Positions 1 through 11,339 of a DNA stretch of 34,457 nucleotides are shown piece by piece. Under the pieces are notes generated by a model. The model did not search any database and had not been told where the DNA came from. It saw only the letters and a list, made by a program, of their open reading frames with translations. Made by a program: the position numbers and the translations under genes. The stretch spans positions 1,523,571 to 1,558,027 of the forward strand of contig BCIH01000002.1 in assembly GCA_002897115.2 (NCBI GenBank), read 5' to 3'. The stretch's first letter is position 1. Each line of letters begins with the position of its first letter. Source of the stretch: Prototheca cutis. Lineage: Eukaryota > Chlorophyta > Trebouxiophyceae > Chlorellales > Chlorellaceae.

Positions 1-70
1 GGGGGGGGGTACGTAAACCCATCAAATGTCATTCCATAATCATCATTCCCACTCACACGCACAATCGCAG
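1..70 (+). other. Intron of the PGL-like gene, reaching the window edge
   Basis: This stretch precedes the first visible exon, ends in the acceptor ATCGCAG and has no coding character. It begins with nine G. A long homopolymer at a window edge suggests that the contig was broken or trimmed there. Confidence 0.5.
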
Positions 71-441
71 GGCAAGGCAGAGGTGGTGCAGCGCGTGCTG
101 GAGGTGCAGAGCCTGCCTGGCGCACTGCCGGCGCAGCTCGTCCGGCCCACGCAAGGTGTGTTGCTTGTTTGTTGCCCGTGTTGAGGTCTGCCCGAGTGGC
201 ATGACAGCCTGTGGCGGTTCGCCTGAAGGAATCCTTGGGCGGTCCCACCCCGGGCCCAGCTCTGGAAGCAAGGGTTGTTTTCAGGGAGAATATCATTTAA
301 GAGCTCCTTTATTCATCCTCCGACAATGCAGGCAAGCTGACGTGGGTCCTGGACAAGCCTGCCGCAGGCAAGCTCGACATCGAGGCCTGGTCCCTAGGAG
401 GACGGAAGAGCCCCTTCCACCGCAGCAACGTGCCGGCTTAG
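71..441 (+). CDS. PGL: 6-phosphogluconolactonase-like protein, C-terminal two exons (partial)
   Basis: Two exons are visible: 71-155, preceded by an intron ending in CAG, and 332-441, ending in TAG. The donor GTGTGT after CAAG and the acceptor ATGCAG join in phase 1. The joined tail contains the motifs LPAQLVRPTQGKLTWVLDK and PAAGKL. In the glucosamine/6-phosphogluconolactonase family the C-terminus normally reads LPA-x-x-V-x-P-x-x-G-x-x-x-W-F-x-D-x-A-A, so the match is good. The family hydrolyses 6-phosphogluconolactone in the oxidative pentose phosphate pathway, in cytosol or plastid. The protein has about 20 extra residues (ending RKSPFHRSNVPA) beyond the usual end. The catalytic part lies to the left, outside the window, so the identification rests on about 64 residues. 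Confidence 0.55.
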
Positions 442-1229
442 AGAGTGCAAGCAGTTGTTGCGTGGATTGAGCGGCTCATCATGCTCGGAATGGAAACGCC
501 CTGGGGAGATGCAGTGGAGGAGGAGGCCATGACCATCGTCCCTGGCCAACTGCGGCGTCCTCTGGGCCCTCGTCGCCCGTACATTGAAGATGAAGAAGGA
601 GATGTTTTGCTGTTTTTTCTGCTCTCTAGGCCCTGACCGCGCACATAGAATGCTGATCTTGCTGCGGCCACGCCTCTGTGTACATTGCGGCAGAAACCTT
701 CTCGAGATTCGTCGACTCCCACCTGCGCAGCAAGAGCATGTTTTTCAGACAAGATGCCTGTTGGATCGCATTCCCTTGCCACGTCGCTCAGAGGATGGGT
801 TGGGCTCCTTCTGATAGCAGGACAGGTCGTGCAAGGAGGTTTCAGAAGGTCCCGGAAATGGACCCCCTGGCACGACACTTGTCACACCTTGGTGGTCCAT
901 CATGGGGATGGTCCACCTTTCCATTGCCCTGCAGAGAGTGAAAATTTTCGGGCCACCAGTGATGCCCAGCAACTCCCGGGGTGATGTGGCGCTGTTGCTG
1001 CCTGAGCTGGTTGCATTATTTTTGCCCTGCATGGTACATGAAGCGAAGATGCGCTGGCTGGCATCCAAGTGGACACGTGCTGCAGTATGTCAGGCAAGGT
1101 CACGGATTTTTGGGGTGCTGTCGTAGTCCCCGAGACCTTTGGGTTCGTGTTTGCCTCGCGCGGTTGCTTGGCATGGGGGTCCGTGTGGCACAGGGTGTCC
1201 ATACCCACACATCGGGGGTCCAGAACCTA
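442..1229. other. Convergent intergenic/3' UTR region, no gene recognised
   Basis: The region lies between the stop of the PGL-like gene (+) and the stop of the PHD-GNAT gene (-), so it should hold two 3' UTRs. Short open frames exist on both strands. The most protein-like is a plus-strand stretch at about 652-825 (VYIAAETFSRFVDSHLRSKS and onward), but it has no convincing splice sites or start. I cannot support a gene here. Confidence 0.4.
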
Positions 1230-4200
1230 TCAGGTCAGCATGGAGAAGAGGTCTTGCAGGCTGGCCAGGCCGGCATGCATGCCATGTGTCTTCTGGGGCT
1301 TGGGTTTGGATTGGGTGTCAGGGTGGGCGCTGTCAGTGTCCGAGCGGACAATGCCTGCAGCTGCTGTGTCTCCTCTACTGCAGGGGACATCGCACACATC
1401 ACGCTCCTCCTCGCAGCGGCCGGATGGACTGTGACTCTGACCAGAGCCTGGAACCTTGGTCGTGCCGCTTGTGGTCGACGACTGGGGATCTGCCATTGCC
1501 GACACCTGCAGATCCTGGCGACACCGCCGGAGGTCTGCCACCAGGGCATCAAATGCATCTGCAGGAGTCATGGGCAGGGGATGTTGGGAGTCGGCATGTC
1601 TGCAAGGCGCCTGTACAAGTGCTGTGCAGGTGCTCTCCGGCAAACCAGTCAGGAACACGACAGCGAAGGTGGCGGGGATCGAAGGAAGACATCTTGCACC
1701 CAGTGAACCTCACAATACCCCCAACACCTGTCCGGATCCTCAGACCTGCTAAGACAGAGGCCATTGCGGTTGCGGCCCTGTAGCGGTGCAGCTTGTCTTT
1801 GGCGGCCCGTTCAGCCGCCGATTCTCTCAGCCGCCGGCGCTCCAGCAGGACCAGCGGGTCACGCTCTGGCGGCAGCCGCGCTTTCTTCGTTTTCCGGCGA
1901 TGCTCCTTGGCTGGGCACAGCGTCGGGGGGCCACGTAGCCTGGACGTCCCACCCTTGTTGTTGCCGCTAGTTTGCGCAGGCTGGCCCAAGGGGCTGGGCC
2001 CGGTCCTCGTGGGGCCGGCTCTTGCCCTTGCAGGGGCCCCACCGGGCAGCGGCGGCCGGGCACTGTTGCCACGTTTCCACAGGCGTTCGGGCCGAGTGGC
2101 GCCATTGTGGGAGCGACGGTAGCGCGCGCAGGCCTTGCACTCAAAGATGAAGTCACTGGGGGCGGCCGATGGGTCAGCGAGGTGCGTCTGGACCGGAGTC
2201 TTGCACGTGGAACAGTCCCTCATCACAAGCTTTGTTTGCGTGAACAGCTGCCACGGCAAGCCCGGTGGACGCTGGGGTCCGCCAGCTGGGGGTTCTGGGT
2301 GAGAGGGCCCTGGAGCGCTGTTTTGCGCCTCTGCGGGTTTCCCAGCTGTCGTCGCTGGGGTGACAGCGACGGTGGGGGCTTGACCATCGCCTGCTGGAGC
2401 CTTCTGCTGTGGTGTGGATTCCAGGGGTGGAACCGGCAACAAGGGCTTTGCCGCCCTGACTGGTGCAGGCGGCTGCGCCCTTTCGTCTGGAGCTTCCTCC
2501 TCGATGCCACTGAGCTCCTCTTCCTCGTCGTCATCAGCTTCAGAGTCCTGCTCCGGATCAAATGCATCTTCTTCCTCCGCGGAGGATGCGCCCTGGGACT
2601 CGTCTGAATACCCCGAATTGGGAGCAGGAAAGGATTGCGGTACATCTGACAGGTTGCCGTGCTCAGCACAATGGCCGGACGAAGGAGCGAGACGGCTCAC
2701 CTGCAACCCCATTGCATCCAAGTGGGCAACCAGCGAACCAGACGGTAATCTCAGAGCATGGCAAGATGCGCCAGGTCATGGCCGGGCATAACTCTGCGAC
2801 AGTGACCCCAGACTGCCAGCACAAACCCATGCGCACCTTCACTGCCGGAGGCGTCTCTGTACCTGGGCGCCGCGGCCCCCGCGCCGCGCCTGAGCCGCTT
2901 GGTGAACTGCGCGCCTTGTCTGCGCTTGAGGGGACGTCCTGGGCCGGCGCGGCGGCCGACCGTCAGCGGCGCCCCTGCTGGGGTGCCTGCCTTGGACCGC
3001 TGTGTCCCAGCCGGACGGCGGCTGGGACGGTCGCTCGAGCAGAGCTTGCAGAGCAGGGCTGCTCCTTCTGGCATGATGACCCTGCTCTCCAGGATCTCCG
3101 CATCCACCGGCCTGGCAGGTGCCAAGAAGGTGTGTGTGCGGGGGGGGAGGGGGGGTTAGGGCGGGGAGGAAGGAAGGGGGGTTTGTTTAGGTCCCAGAGT
3201 CAGGACAAAGAGTTACAGAACCTGCCACTCCGGACATAACCACCTCCCAGCAGTGCATTCACCTCAGGGGGGTGAAGCCGAATGAGTCGCACCACATGTC
3301 CACAACCGCTGGCACCGCTGGCAGCAGCATGTATTTGACACCAAACTCTTTGAGCATCCGCTGCAGCTCCTGCAGAGTGCGCTGGGAGTCCTGTTGAAGG
3401 ACGCTGCGCCCCGCAGGCGTGTTGCTGCTTCACCTTGCTCATGTGACTGCTTGCATCAGATGTCATATAAGACTGGCTGTACCAGGGCATCCCCCAAACA
3501 GCAAAAAAGGAGCTGATCAGTGCACCTGCATGAGGATGCGGCACAGGCCATCCCGGCGGTACCCCTCCCTTGTGGCCACAAAGGGGACCTCGGCAAATTT
3601 GCAGCCCCAGACCCTGCAATAGGAAAGAGGGCACAGGAGGTGGGCAGGTGAGTCACTGCATTGAATCATGGCAACAGAAACTCAGGCCTGTGTGCCTGGC
3701 AGATGACGTGGCCAGACAGCCCTGAACAGGACACAGCCGCCACAGCACCTGACTGTGGCGACGCAGGCGACATTGGGGCCCCTCCTTAGGACAAAGAGTC
3801 GAAAATTGCCTGCATGCATGGAGCACAGGAGGAGGCAGGTCGAGGCACTGCTGTTTATGGGCCACTCGGCTCTGTAGGACAGCATGCAACGTCATGTCCC
3901 CAGACCGGCCTCAAACACCCGGGACAAGGCACGCACTGAAGTCGTACTGCTCCTCCTCTGCTCCCATCTTGGGGTCATCCACCGGAGAAGACTGAAAAGA
4001 GCGGCACACCAAGTCTAGCAGGTCCTTCCCGCACTCCAGCGGCACGGATTCTGCGGCGTGCGCGGAGAGGACAAGGGGGAGCCTGATGGAAGCGCATGTT
4101 TCCTGTTCACATGGCCCTTGTCAGCAGCTGGCCCATCGGCCCCATGGAGCAACCCAGCACTGAGGACTCGCCGACGTACTAAAGGCACTGTGGAAGATCT

Positions 4201-4736
4201 GAAGTGCAGTGTCCACAATGGTTGCACTGCCTGCACCACAGTGAGCAGGGCGATCGCTGTCAGTTGATGAGCATTCGTGCCATCCTGCCAGACACTTCAC
4301 CATCACAGACTCCTACATGGCAACAGTATCAGGGCCTACCACGAACGTGGCAACTGTATCGTGCCAGTTCCGAGGTGTAGGATCCACCTGCTGCACGGAC
4401 GGGCATGCGCTGGCCTGTCCTGGCCACCAGGGCTGCCGAGATCCTGGCGCACTCCTCTGAGCAGTGCCAGAGAGGGGAAGGTCCCTGGCCAGCGGGCTTG
4501 TCGAATGCATTGGCATCGGCAGGAACCTGGTCGCACGCCACATGGCAGAAAACGGCCTGGCAACAATCGCATTCCAGCATGGACTGAGGTCCAGCGGTCT
4601 TGGTGAACCTGCTGTCCCCGCATGTCCTGCAGGCCTCGTCGACCTCCCAGAAGCTGGGGCAAGGAAATACATCGCTCGAGGCTGATGATGATCTAGAGGA
4701 GCGTGAAGCTGGAAGCTTCACTCGACCTCGTGGCAT
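1230..4736 (-). CDS. PHD-finger/GNAT acetyltransferase-like nuclear protein with GATA-like zinc finger (IDM1-like)
   Basis: Exons (plus coordinates, transcribed downward): 4340-4736, 4180-4230, 3937-4050, 3749-3809, 3526-3613, 3263-3369, 2837-3111, 1714-2645, 1230-1610; about 801 aa. All phases agree. The ATG at 4736 follows an in-frame stop. Residues 36-97 form a C4HC3 PHD finger (CRTC, CDCC, HVAC, WHCSEEC). Exons 2-7 spell a GNAT fold like that of plant IDM1/PHD acetyltransferases: VACVATVRVWGCKFAEVPF, the acetyl-CoA loop REGYRRDGLCRILM, LLPAVPAVVDMW and FGFTPL. Basic GRPLKRR and an acidic run (EADDDEEEE) follow. Near residue 508 is a GATA-like finger (CSTC, 21 residues, CKACARYRRSH). Family knowledge: PHD-GNAT proteins bind and acetylate histone tails and regulate transcription or DNA methylation. 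Uncertain points: the exon 1 donor may be at 4388 instead of 4340, and the last intron has an alternative (1746/1621) that also keeps frame. Conserved GNAT residues are present, so activity is plausible but not shown. Confidence 0.8.
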
Positions 4737-5178
4737 TGTCTCCGACCGATCCGGGCTTCAGGTCCGTGACCGTGCCGAAGGACCAGGGTGACGACGGAGA
4801 TGTACCGCGCACCAGCTGCTAGTACCAAGTCATGTGGCGATTGTAATGGGATTAATATATCATTACATGAACATTAGGATCCGTAAATGAGCTTGAAGTG
4901 TCGTCTCTGGGGCAGGGGACTGGGTACCCACCGTGGCTTGGTGTTTCGCGGAGGACAGCACCCGGCGTTTGAACAAGGCCAGAGCATGCGTAGCAGGTCA
5001 CTGCCGACCTACCGATTCGAGCTTCCGGAGTCTGGTTGGCATCTTCCTGGGGCGTGTTCACCGTTGCATTAATTTGCAACACACTATGAAGACATAAGAT
5101 TCGCTCCATGACTGGCGGAATGGATGGTCGCTGTCGAGTTGTGCGATGGCCAGGAACGGAGGAGCCCAGACGGGGTAG
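4737..5178. promoter_or_regulatory. Divergent promoter region between PHD-GNAT (-) and PIG-X-like (+) genes
   Basis: About 440 nt separate two start codons pointing away from each other, so the region should hold both promoters and 5' UTRs. An AT-rich patch (about 4845-4870, GGATTAATATATCATTAC) stands out in GC-rich surroundings and could be a TATA-like element. No other motif is recognised. Confidence 0.35.
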
Positions 5179-6073
5179 ATGGCCGGCTTGATGACCCGCT
5201 TGGGCACGCGGAGGCAGGCCATGGCGCTGATGCTTGTTTCACTTGCTATTTTGGCGCATGGGGCTGCCCGTGATCTCATGGAAGAGGCCCTCCTCGCGCA
5301 ATGCCCAGGCTGTGCTGGCACGGATGGCCTGGAAGCATTCCCCGGCCCCCAAGCCGTGATCCACCGCTCACTAGAGGGTTCGGGGGCGCACAGACGGCTC
5401 ATCCTGACCGTCCAGCACACGATCCCTCCCAGGCAGGGGTCGCTGCTGGCACTGCAGCCCCTGCCAGCATCCGTGTTTGCCGATGTCTATGAGCTGGACG
5501 CCAGCGCGGGCGTGGGCCAGGGTCCCAGGGTCAAGCTCTATGGACCCCCCGATGTCGAGAGCATCACTGCGCTGGCTGGAGATACCGTGCTTGCAGTCTA
5601 CCTCGAAGAGCTCAATGCCACGGTGTGTGGAAACAGGGTGTCAGTTGGTATACTCGTGCTGCTGAGGAAGAATGCACCGAGTTTTCTGCTGCCGATCCCC
5701 AAAATAGTCTGCAGTCTGGGCAGCTCGCCAACTCAGCTCCCAATGCGCCACCTCAATTCCTCTATCGACGCAGCACGCCGGAGCCACGGTGCCTCTGCAC
5801 GGTCGGTACCCACGGCTGCTGCGTGGAAAGGACGGCGCCGGCTGGTGGGCAGGCGGCCAGATTGAAGTAGACCTCCCTGAGCCGGCACCTGTGCTGCTTC
5901 CCCTTGACACCGAGACAAGGGCCATGCGTGTGCGGGCCATGGCAGGCGGACCGCCACCGCGTTGGCGTATGCCGGCTGGTGTGGAAGCTGGCGCCGGTAT
6001 CGTGAGTGTTGCCACCGGTTCGTTCGTTGCACTGGCTGCAGCACACCTTTTGGTGCATGCTCTGATGTCATGA
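5179..6073 (+). CDS. PIGX: PIG-X/PBN1-like subunit of GPI mannosyltransferase I
   Basis: Exon 1 is 5179-5622 and exon 2 is 5774-6073 (donor ACG|GTGTGT, acceptor GACGCAG, phase 0), giving about 247 aa. The N-terminus carries a hydrophobic stretch (MALMLVSLAILAHGAA), a signal peptide or signal anchor. The middle has LPASVFADVYELD and KLYGPPDVES. Exon 2 has VPLHGRYPRL and ends with one hydrophobic segment (IVSVATGSFVALAAAHLL). The order is signal, LP-x-S-V-F-A-D-x-Y-E-L, P-x-H-x-R-Y, then a single C-terminal membrane helix. That is the PIG-X/Pbn1 pattern. The family stabilises PIG-M, which adds the first mannose to GPI precursors in the ER lumen. The start could also be the ATG at 5221, which gives a tighter signal peptide. 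The protein is compact but complete. Confidence 0.75.
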
Positions 6074-7048
6074 GTCCTGAGCGCACCAATCCTCACGTTT
6101 GTGCTGGATTGTGGTCGATCTGATGGGGCAACGACCCAGCCGTTTCCGGGACAGCATGCACAATTTAGAAGAAAGTTGGCCAGGATCCTGAACCCCCTTA
6201 TGAGCGAGGGATGATACAGATGGGTGTACATTGCAAAGTAGCATCTTTTGGGGGGGGGGGACGAGCACCGCTCTCGTATATGCTCATGCTTGGACAAGTG
6301 AAGAATACTGTCAGCAATGGGGGGGATCCAATGGCGGTACCCGAGGGTTGTTGGCAGCAGTTTGATCTGGGCCCGCGGCCAGGTCTGCCCCCCGGGAAAT
6401 AGTCACTTCAGCATGGACAAGCAAAGGCGACATGGCCCCACCTCCTTGGCCACCCTGTCCTTGCCAAAGGCGAGGCTTGTACCTCGGACGCTCCAGGCGG
6501 TCAAAGAGGGAGTGCGACATAACACGGATCAAGGTCAGATCGACCAAGCCTCGCCTCTGCCTCTGCGGGGGATTCAAACAAACAGACTCCATGGAAAAGG
6601 TGGTTCATTGGGTTTCTATTTCGATCAGTAGCAGGCATGCATTTTTGAGTGTATGCGCGCGTGTGTGCATGGCTGGGTGGGAGACATTGTTCGGTAGGGG
6701 TTGATGATAGCGATTGATCGAAGAGCGCGGCAGGCTTCCAGTGCCATCGTTGTACACACTTGTGCCGTCTTGCCAAGTCTCGCATGCAGACCGATCTCAA
6801 GGAAACGACGAGCGTCTGATTGGCAAGGGCGACGGCAGAGCTGAGACCTCGGCCGAGCCGAGACCCCAATCTCGCCTCCTTATTGATGGACAGCCACACG
6901 ATGGCTAAGCAGCAGTCCATTCCGATACCTCGACCGAGCTTGCCAATGGCGGCGCATTTCTCACAAATGCGCTCGAGGCCTTTGCAAGACGACGGCATTG
7001 TCAAGCCCCGTTGCCAAGAACAGAAGCATGATCGAGTCTCGCTGTCCA
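6074..7048. other. Convergent intergenic/3' UTR region, no gene recognised
   Basis: The region lies between the stops of the PIG-X-like gene (+) and the PPR-cyclin gene (-). An 11-nt G run occurs at 6250-6260 and a TG-rich stretch at about 6645-6675. The longest open frame (minus strand, about 6501-7052) is low-complexity, Cys/Arg-rich and without domain signal. I see no supported gene. Confidence 0.4.
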
Positions 7049-10000
7049 TCACAGCGGCCCCGCCGCCGCCGCTGCCTCCAGCAAGGACAGACCCGCACTG
7101 GCCTCAACACGCCCGCCGTCTACCGCGGCCATCGCGGCACGAACGGCCGCGAGCGCCGGGGCCAAATCATCAAAAGAGTACCCCGTCAGCGCGTCCAGCG
7201 CGCCTGGCCATGCCGGAGTCATTGCCAGCTTGGCCCGGGCCACAACCAGGCAGGCCGCCGCCACGCGCGAGGGTGGCAGGTGCGGCGGGCCCCCGGGAGC
7301 CACAGCCGCCGCGGCTGCCGCCTCCACTGCAGTCACCGTCATCGCCTGCAGCTGCGCATCCGCCGCCACCGCCTACACACACGTGTGCGTTTTTGGGGGT
7401 TGTTAAGAAAAATCCTGCAAAGACAAGGCATTGCTCCAGAGTCCCCGAATCCCCCCCCAAAACAAACCCAAATCCCCAAACATCCAAAAAAATCCCCACT
7501 CACTGCAACGGAGCAGCCGAGGCGCTCAAAGTAGAGTTGGAGGACACGGAGCGGGGACACAGCAGCGATGTCGCCGCCAAGCGTCGCCGTGATGCGGGCA
7601 CGGAGATCGGCGACAGACGTGGGCGCGGCGCCCACGAGCCCCAGCAGCGGCGCCCACCCCGGCGCCGCGTCCGGCGGCGCGCCTGCCGCACTCCCCGCCA
7701 GGCCCAGTGCCGCGAGCGCCACGACGCTGACCGGCTCGTCGGCCCGCGGCGCCCGCAGCCGCGCAAACCGTTCCGCCAGCTGCGCCGCGTCGTGCGCAAT
7801 CTCGGCCTGCAGACCCAATACCAGGCCCAGTCGCAGCACCGTCGCCGCCAGCGCCGCTCTTGCAGCCGCAGGCGTCGCCGCCGAGGCTTGCTGGTTGTGA
7901 TGAGAGTAGTCGCTGGAGGGTGCCGATGTCGGCGTGCCCGTGCCGCCCGAGGACGCTGGGGTAAGCTTACCACTCCCACCAAGAACATCACCCACCCGCA
8001 GGCCCCCTCCACCGTTCCCATCCTCATCACAACTGTACCGCCCACGCTCGTAGCCGCGGACGGCGGCAAACGCCGCGCCGCAGGCGCGCGCAGCAACGGA
8101 ATCCGTTTCGACCAGCGCCTGCACGGGTACAGGCGGCGCGGCGGCGGCAGCGACAACGGGGGCCAGCGCCGTCGCGCCACGTGGCGACGCCAGCCAGCCC
8201 AGCAGTGCGCCGCGCGGGGCTCGTAGGGCCGCGCCGCCCTCGGCCTCGGCCACAGTGCCAGGGATGCCCTGCGCGGCCACCAGCTCCTCCAGCGCCGCGA
8301 GGATCGACGCCTGCAGCTCCAGACCCGCGCTCACCCGAGACAGCCGAGCGGGGGGTTGAGCGGGGGGGAATGCAGAGTCGGGCAACAACGTTCCGCCACC
8401 GTCGCGGTCGTCATCGCCGCGGTGGCCGTTGGCACTGGCTGCAGGGCTGTGCGTCGCAAACCCATTGTTGCCGGTGCTCGAAGCACCACCACCAGCATTG
8501 CCACTGTTCCCCTGCGGCACAACCACAATGGGCCCGTTGAGGCTGGTGCGGGCCAGGCCGGGAGCGGCCCGGCCGCGGCAGATGGTGAGGGTCAGGGTGT
8601 CAGAGCTCATGTGCTGACGCCACTGTTGCGCGGCGGGGGCCCCCGGGGGGCCGGCGGCCGCGGCGGCCGCCGCCTCGCGCAGACCCTGCAGCCAGTGCAG
8701 CGCCGCGGCGCGCGCGGCCTCGGGGCCCGCGGCTTCCGCGGTCCAAGCGCCGGGAGCGGAGGCCGCGGATCGCACGTGCCCACCCGCCACCGCGGCCGCA
8801 TACGCCTGCGTGGCACGCTGCGCAGGCGCGACCAGCCCGGGGGCCTCCAGCGCGGCCATCAAGCCCGCCAGCAGACCCGCGTCGGGGCGCAGGCCCGCCC
8901 CCGGCAGCGAGTCGTACGCTGCCAGCGCGGGTCCCCACGCGCCACCCTTGCGCAATGCAGCCACCAGCAGCGAGTACGACACCAGGTCGGGCCAGCACCC
9001 CTCGCTCCGCATCGTCTGGAACGCCTCCAGCGCCTCCTCCCACATCCCAGCTGCAAGGTCATTGATCGGTTTGACGTTTTTCTCGTCAGTGTATTTGATT
9101 TCTTTATGTCCCTGTCATCATAAAAATGCCCTTGCACGCGTGCACGATGTTCTCCATCACCCCCTCTCCCCCCAAAAGCCACTCCCCTCCAAAAACCCGG
9201 AAATTACGTCCCACCTTGTCCACATGCACCGAGCAAGGCGTTGTAGGTGACGACATTTGGGCGGCAACCCGAGGCGCGCATGTCGCGGACAATCTCGACG
9301 GCCAGGTCACCCCGTGCCGCCCGCTCCGCGGCGCCGACGAGCGACGAGTAGGTGATGACGTTGGGTTCCAGGCCGCGGGCGGCCATGTCTCGCGCGGCCG
9401 CCAGCGCGGCCTCCACGCGCCCCGCGCGACCGTAGGCCGAGATGAGCGAGGTGTAGGTCGTAGAGGAAGGCGCAGCGCCCGCCGCGAGCATGCGCCGGAA
9501 GACGGCCTCGGCGGCGTCGGCGGCGCCCGAGCGCGCGCACGCGCCAATCACCGCGTTGTACGTCCGCGGCTCGGGACGCAGGCCCGCGCGGCTAAAATCG
9601 TCCAGCACCGCCACGGCCTCCGCGGCCCGGCCCGCGCGGGCGTGCACGTCGATCAGGATGTTGAACGTCACCGCATTCGCGGCAAGGCCCTCGTCCAGCG
9701 CTTGACGATAGACGTCCAGTGCCAGGCCCAGCTCTCCTGCTTTCACGCAGACTCCCATGAGCGCCGAGTAGGTGTGAATGTTCGCGGCAACCCGTCGCGC
9801 GCGCATCTCCGCCACCAGCTCCAGCGCGCGGCGCAGCTGCGAGTGCGTGCCGCACTGGCTGATGGCCGTCGTGTAGGTGTACAGGTCCGCCAGCCGAGCC
9901 AGCGCGTGCGTCGGCGGCAGCGCCCGCAGCGCGTCAAACAGTTCCGCCGCACGCCCACCCTGCCCGGCCTTGGCCAGCTCCTTGAGCACCGCCGCCACCG

Positions 10001-11063
10001 CCCGGGAGTCCAGCGACCCCAGCGCATCCTCCACCGCAGGCAGCACCGCCGCGCGGGGCGGGAGCCGCTTCACCGCACGCACAATCTCGTCCACTGTCAC
10101 CTCCCCACCCGCGCTCGCGCCCCGGCGCCCGCCCTCGCCGCCGGAGCGCTTGCCAGACGTGATGCTCTGCCACAGTCTGCGGTAACCAGAGCCCCGCGAA
10201 GACGAGGGCGGCGTCGTCCCGCCACCGCCGCCACCGCCACCTCCGCCACGCGAGGACCCAGGACCATCCCCACCGCCGCCATGCGACGAGGCGGCGCCGT
10301 GCGAGGAAACCGGCGACGCGCGGCTGAGCCGTCCCGTGCCGCTGCCGGCGTAGGTGTGCCCGGGGACGCGGTCAGGGTGCACGCCTCTGGCCGGCTGCTG
10401 CTGTTGCTGCTGCCGCACATGCCACGGCCCCCCCGACTGTCGCGCACCAGCCACAGGCACTGGCATGCCGGCAAACGGCCCCCCGGGCATCGCCGCCCCC
10501 GCCATCACGGGCGGCGGCGGGGCGATCGGGCTGAGGTACCCCGGAGCGGCGGGGGACAGGCCATAGGGGCTCGTGCTCGCGGGGCTGGCATCGAGGCCCT
10601 CGCCTTCATCCAGGAACCGGATCACCGACTCTTCAAAATCTTCTTCGCGGTCGGCGTAGGGCGGCGGCGGCGCATCGCGGCCGCTGGGGCCCTCGAGCGC
10701 GTCCTCGGTTGGGGTCTGGGCGACCTGCTTCCTGCCCAGACCCAGGGACTGGGTGATGCTCCAGCTCCGCTTGCGGTCGTGGCCCTTGCGGGGTCCGTGG
10801 TGGGCCCCAATCTCCGGCACCTCCCCCGGGGCCGGTTCCACGGCGACCTGGGAGGTGGAGCGCAGACTCAACAAGTCCAGGCCTTGGGCGAGCAGGCTGG
10901 CGGTGCGGCTGGGTGCCTTGAGGCCGTCGACCTTGGTCCCCGCCTCGGCTTCCGAGCCGAACCAGCCGCTGAACCTCCGGCCCGTCCGACTGCCCAGCGT
11001 GTCCTCCACGCCCAGGTCCTTGCTGCCCGTCCGCATGGGCCAGCAAACAAACTGCGACTTCAT
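7049..11063 (-). CDS. P-class PPR protein with degenerate SmR and cyclin-like C-terminus (PPR-cyclin)
   Basis: Exons: 9215-11063, 7504-9050, 7049-7372 (donors CAAG|GTGGGA and GCA|GTGAGT; acceptors TTGCAG and GTGTAG); 1239 aa, phases consistent. Residues 1-350 are low complexity (Pro/Gly/Ser, a Gln run, a Gly run), as in organelle-targeted algal proteins. About eight 35-residue PPR motifs follow from residue 390 to 670, for example VTFNILIDVHARAGRAAEA and VITYSSLVGAAERA. The seventh is cut by intron 1 and rejoins as GACGQAGMWEEALEAF. A segment with LHWLQGL and LTLTICRGRA resembles an SmR domain without the usual LDLH. The Ala-rich C-terminal 280 residues (LRLGLVLGLQAEIAHDAAQL) match the helical cyclin-like region known in green-algal PPR-cyclins. 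Likely role: binding organelle RNA, probably in the chloroplast. The target is unknown. Confidence 0.8.
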
Positions 11064-11339
11064 GCTGCCAAACTCCTAGTCCTGTCCAGGCGCAGGCGCC
11101 GTGGAAGCTCGCGTAAGGTTTGACGGTGACGGGACGATGTTAACGGAGTGCCCGGCGGCAACCGGCCGAGACATTGTTTCTGATGATGAACAATGTCACA
11201 ATCATGTATTTTTTAAAACGGAAATCTCTAACCCGTCCGATGGTGAATGGCGATGGCGGGGGATCCGCGACGATGCAAAAGCAGACGCGCGTCTCACGTC
11301 ACCTCGCCGTGTTCCCTGGAACTGGAATGAGCACCACGC

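Noticed and set aside
1549..2721. Separate single-exon minus-strand gene or transposon-derived ORF
   Set aside because: It joins in frame to the upstream GNAT exons through a good acceptor at 2646, and it has no transposase, reverse transcriptase or terminal repeats. It fits better as the C-terminal part of the PHD-GNAT gene.
6820..8226. Plus-strand open frame of 468 codons
   Set aside because: Antisense to the PPR-cyclin exons 2 and 3, very Arg/Pro-rich and without a domain.
9126..11123. Plus-strand open frame of 665 codons
   Set aside because: It is antisense to PPR exon 1, which has clear repeats. The translation is Arg/Ala-rich and repetitive, typical of the complementary frame in GC-rich coding DNA.
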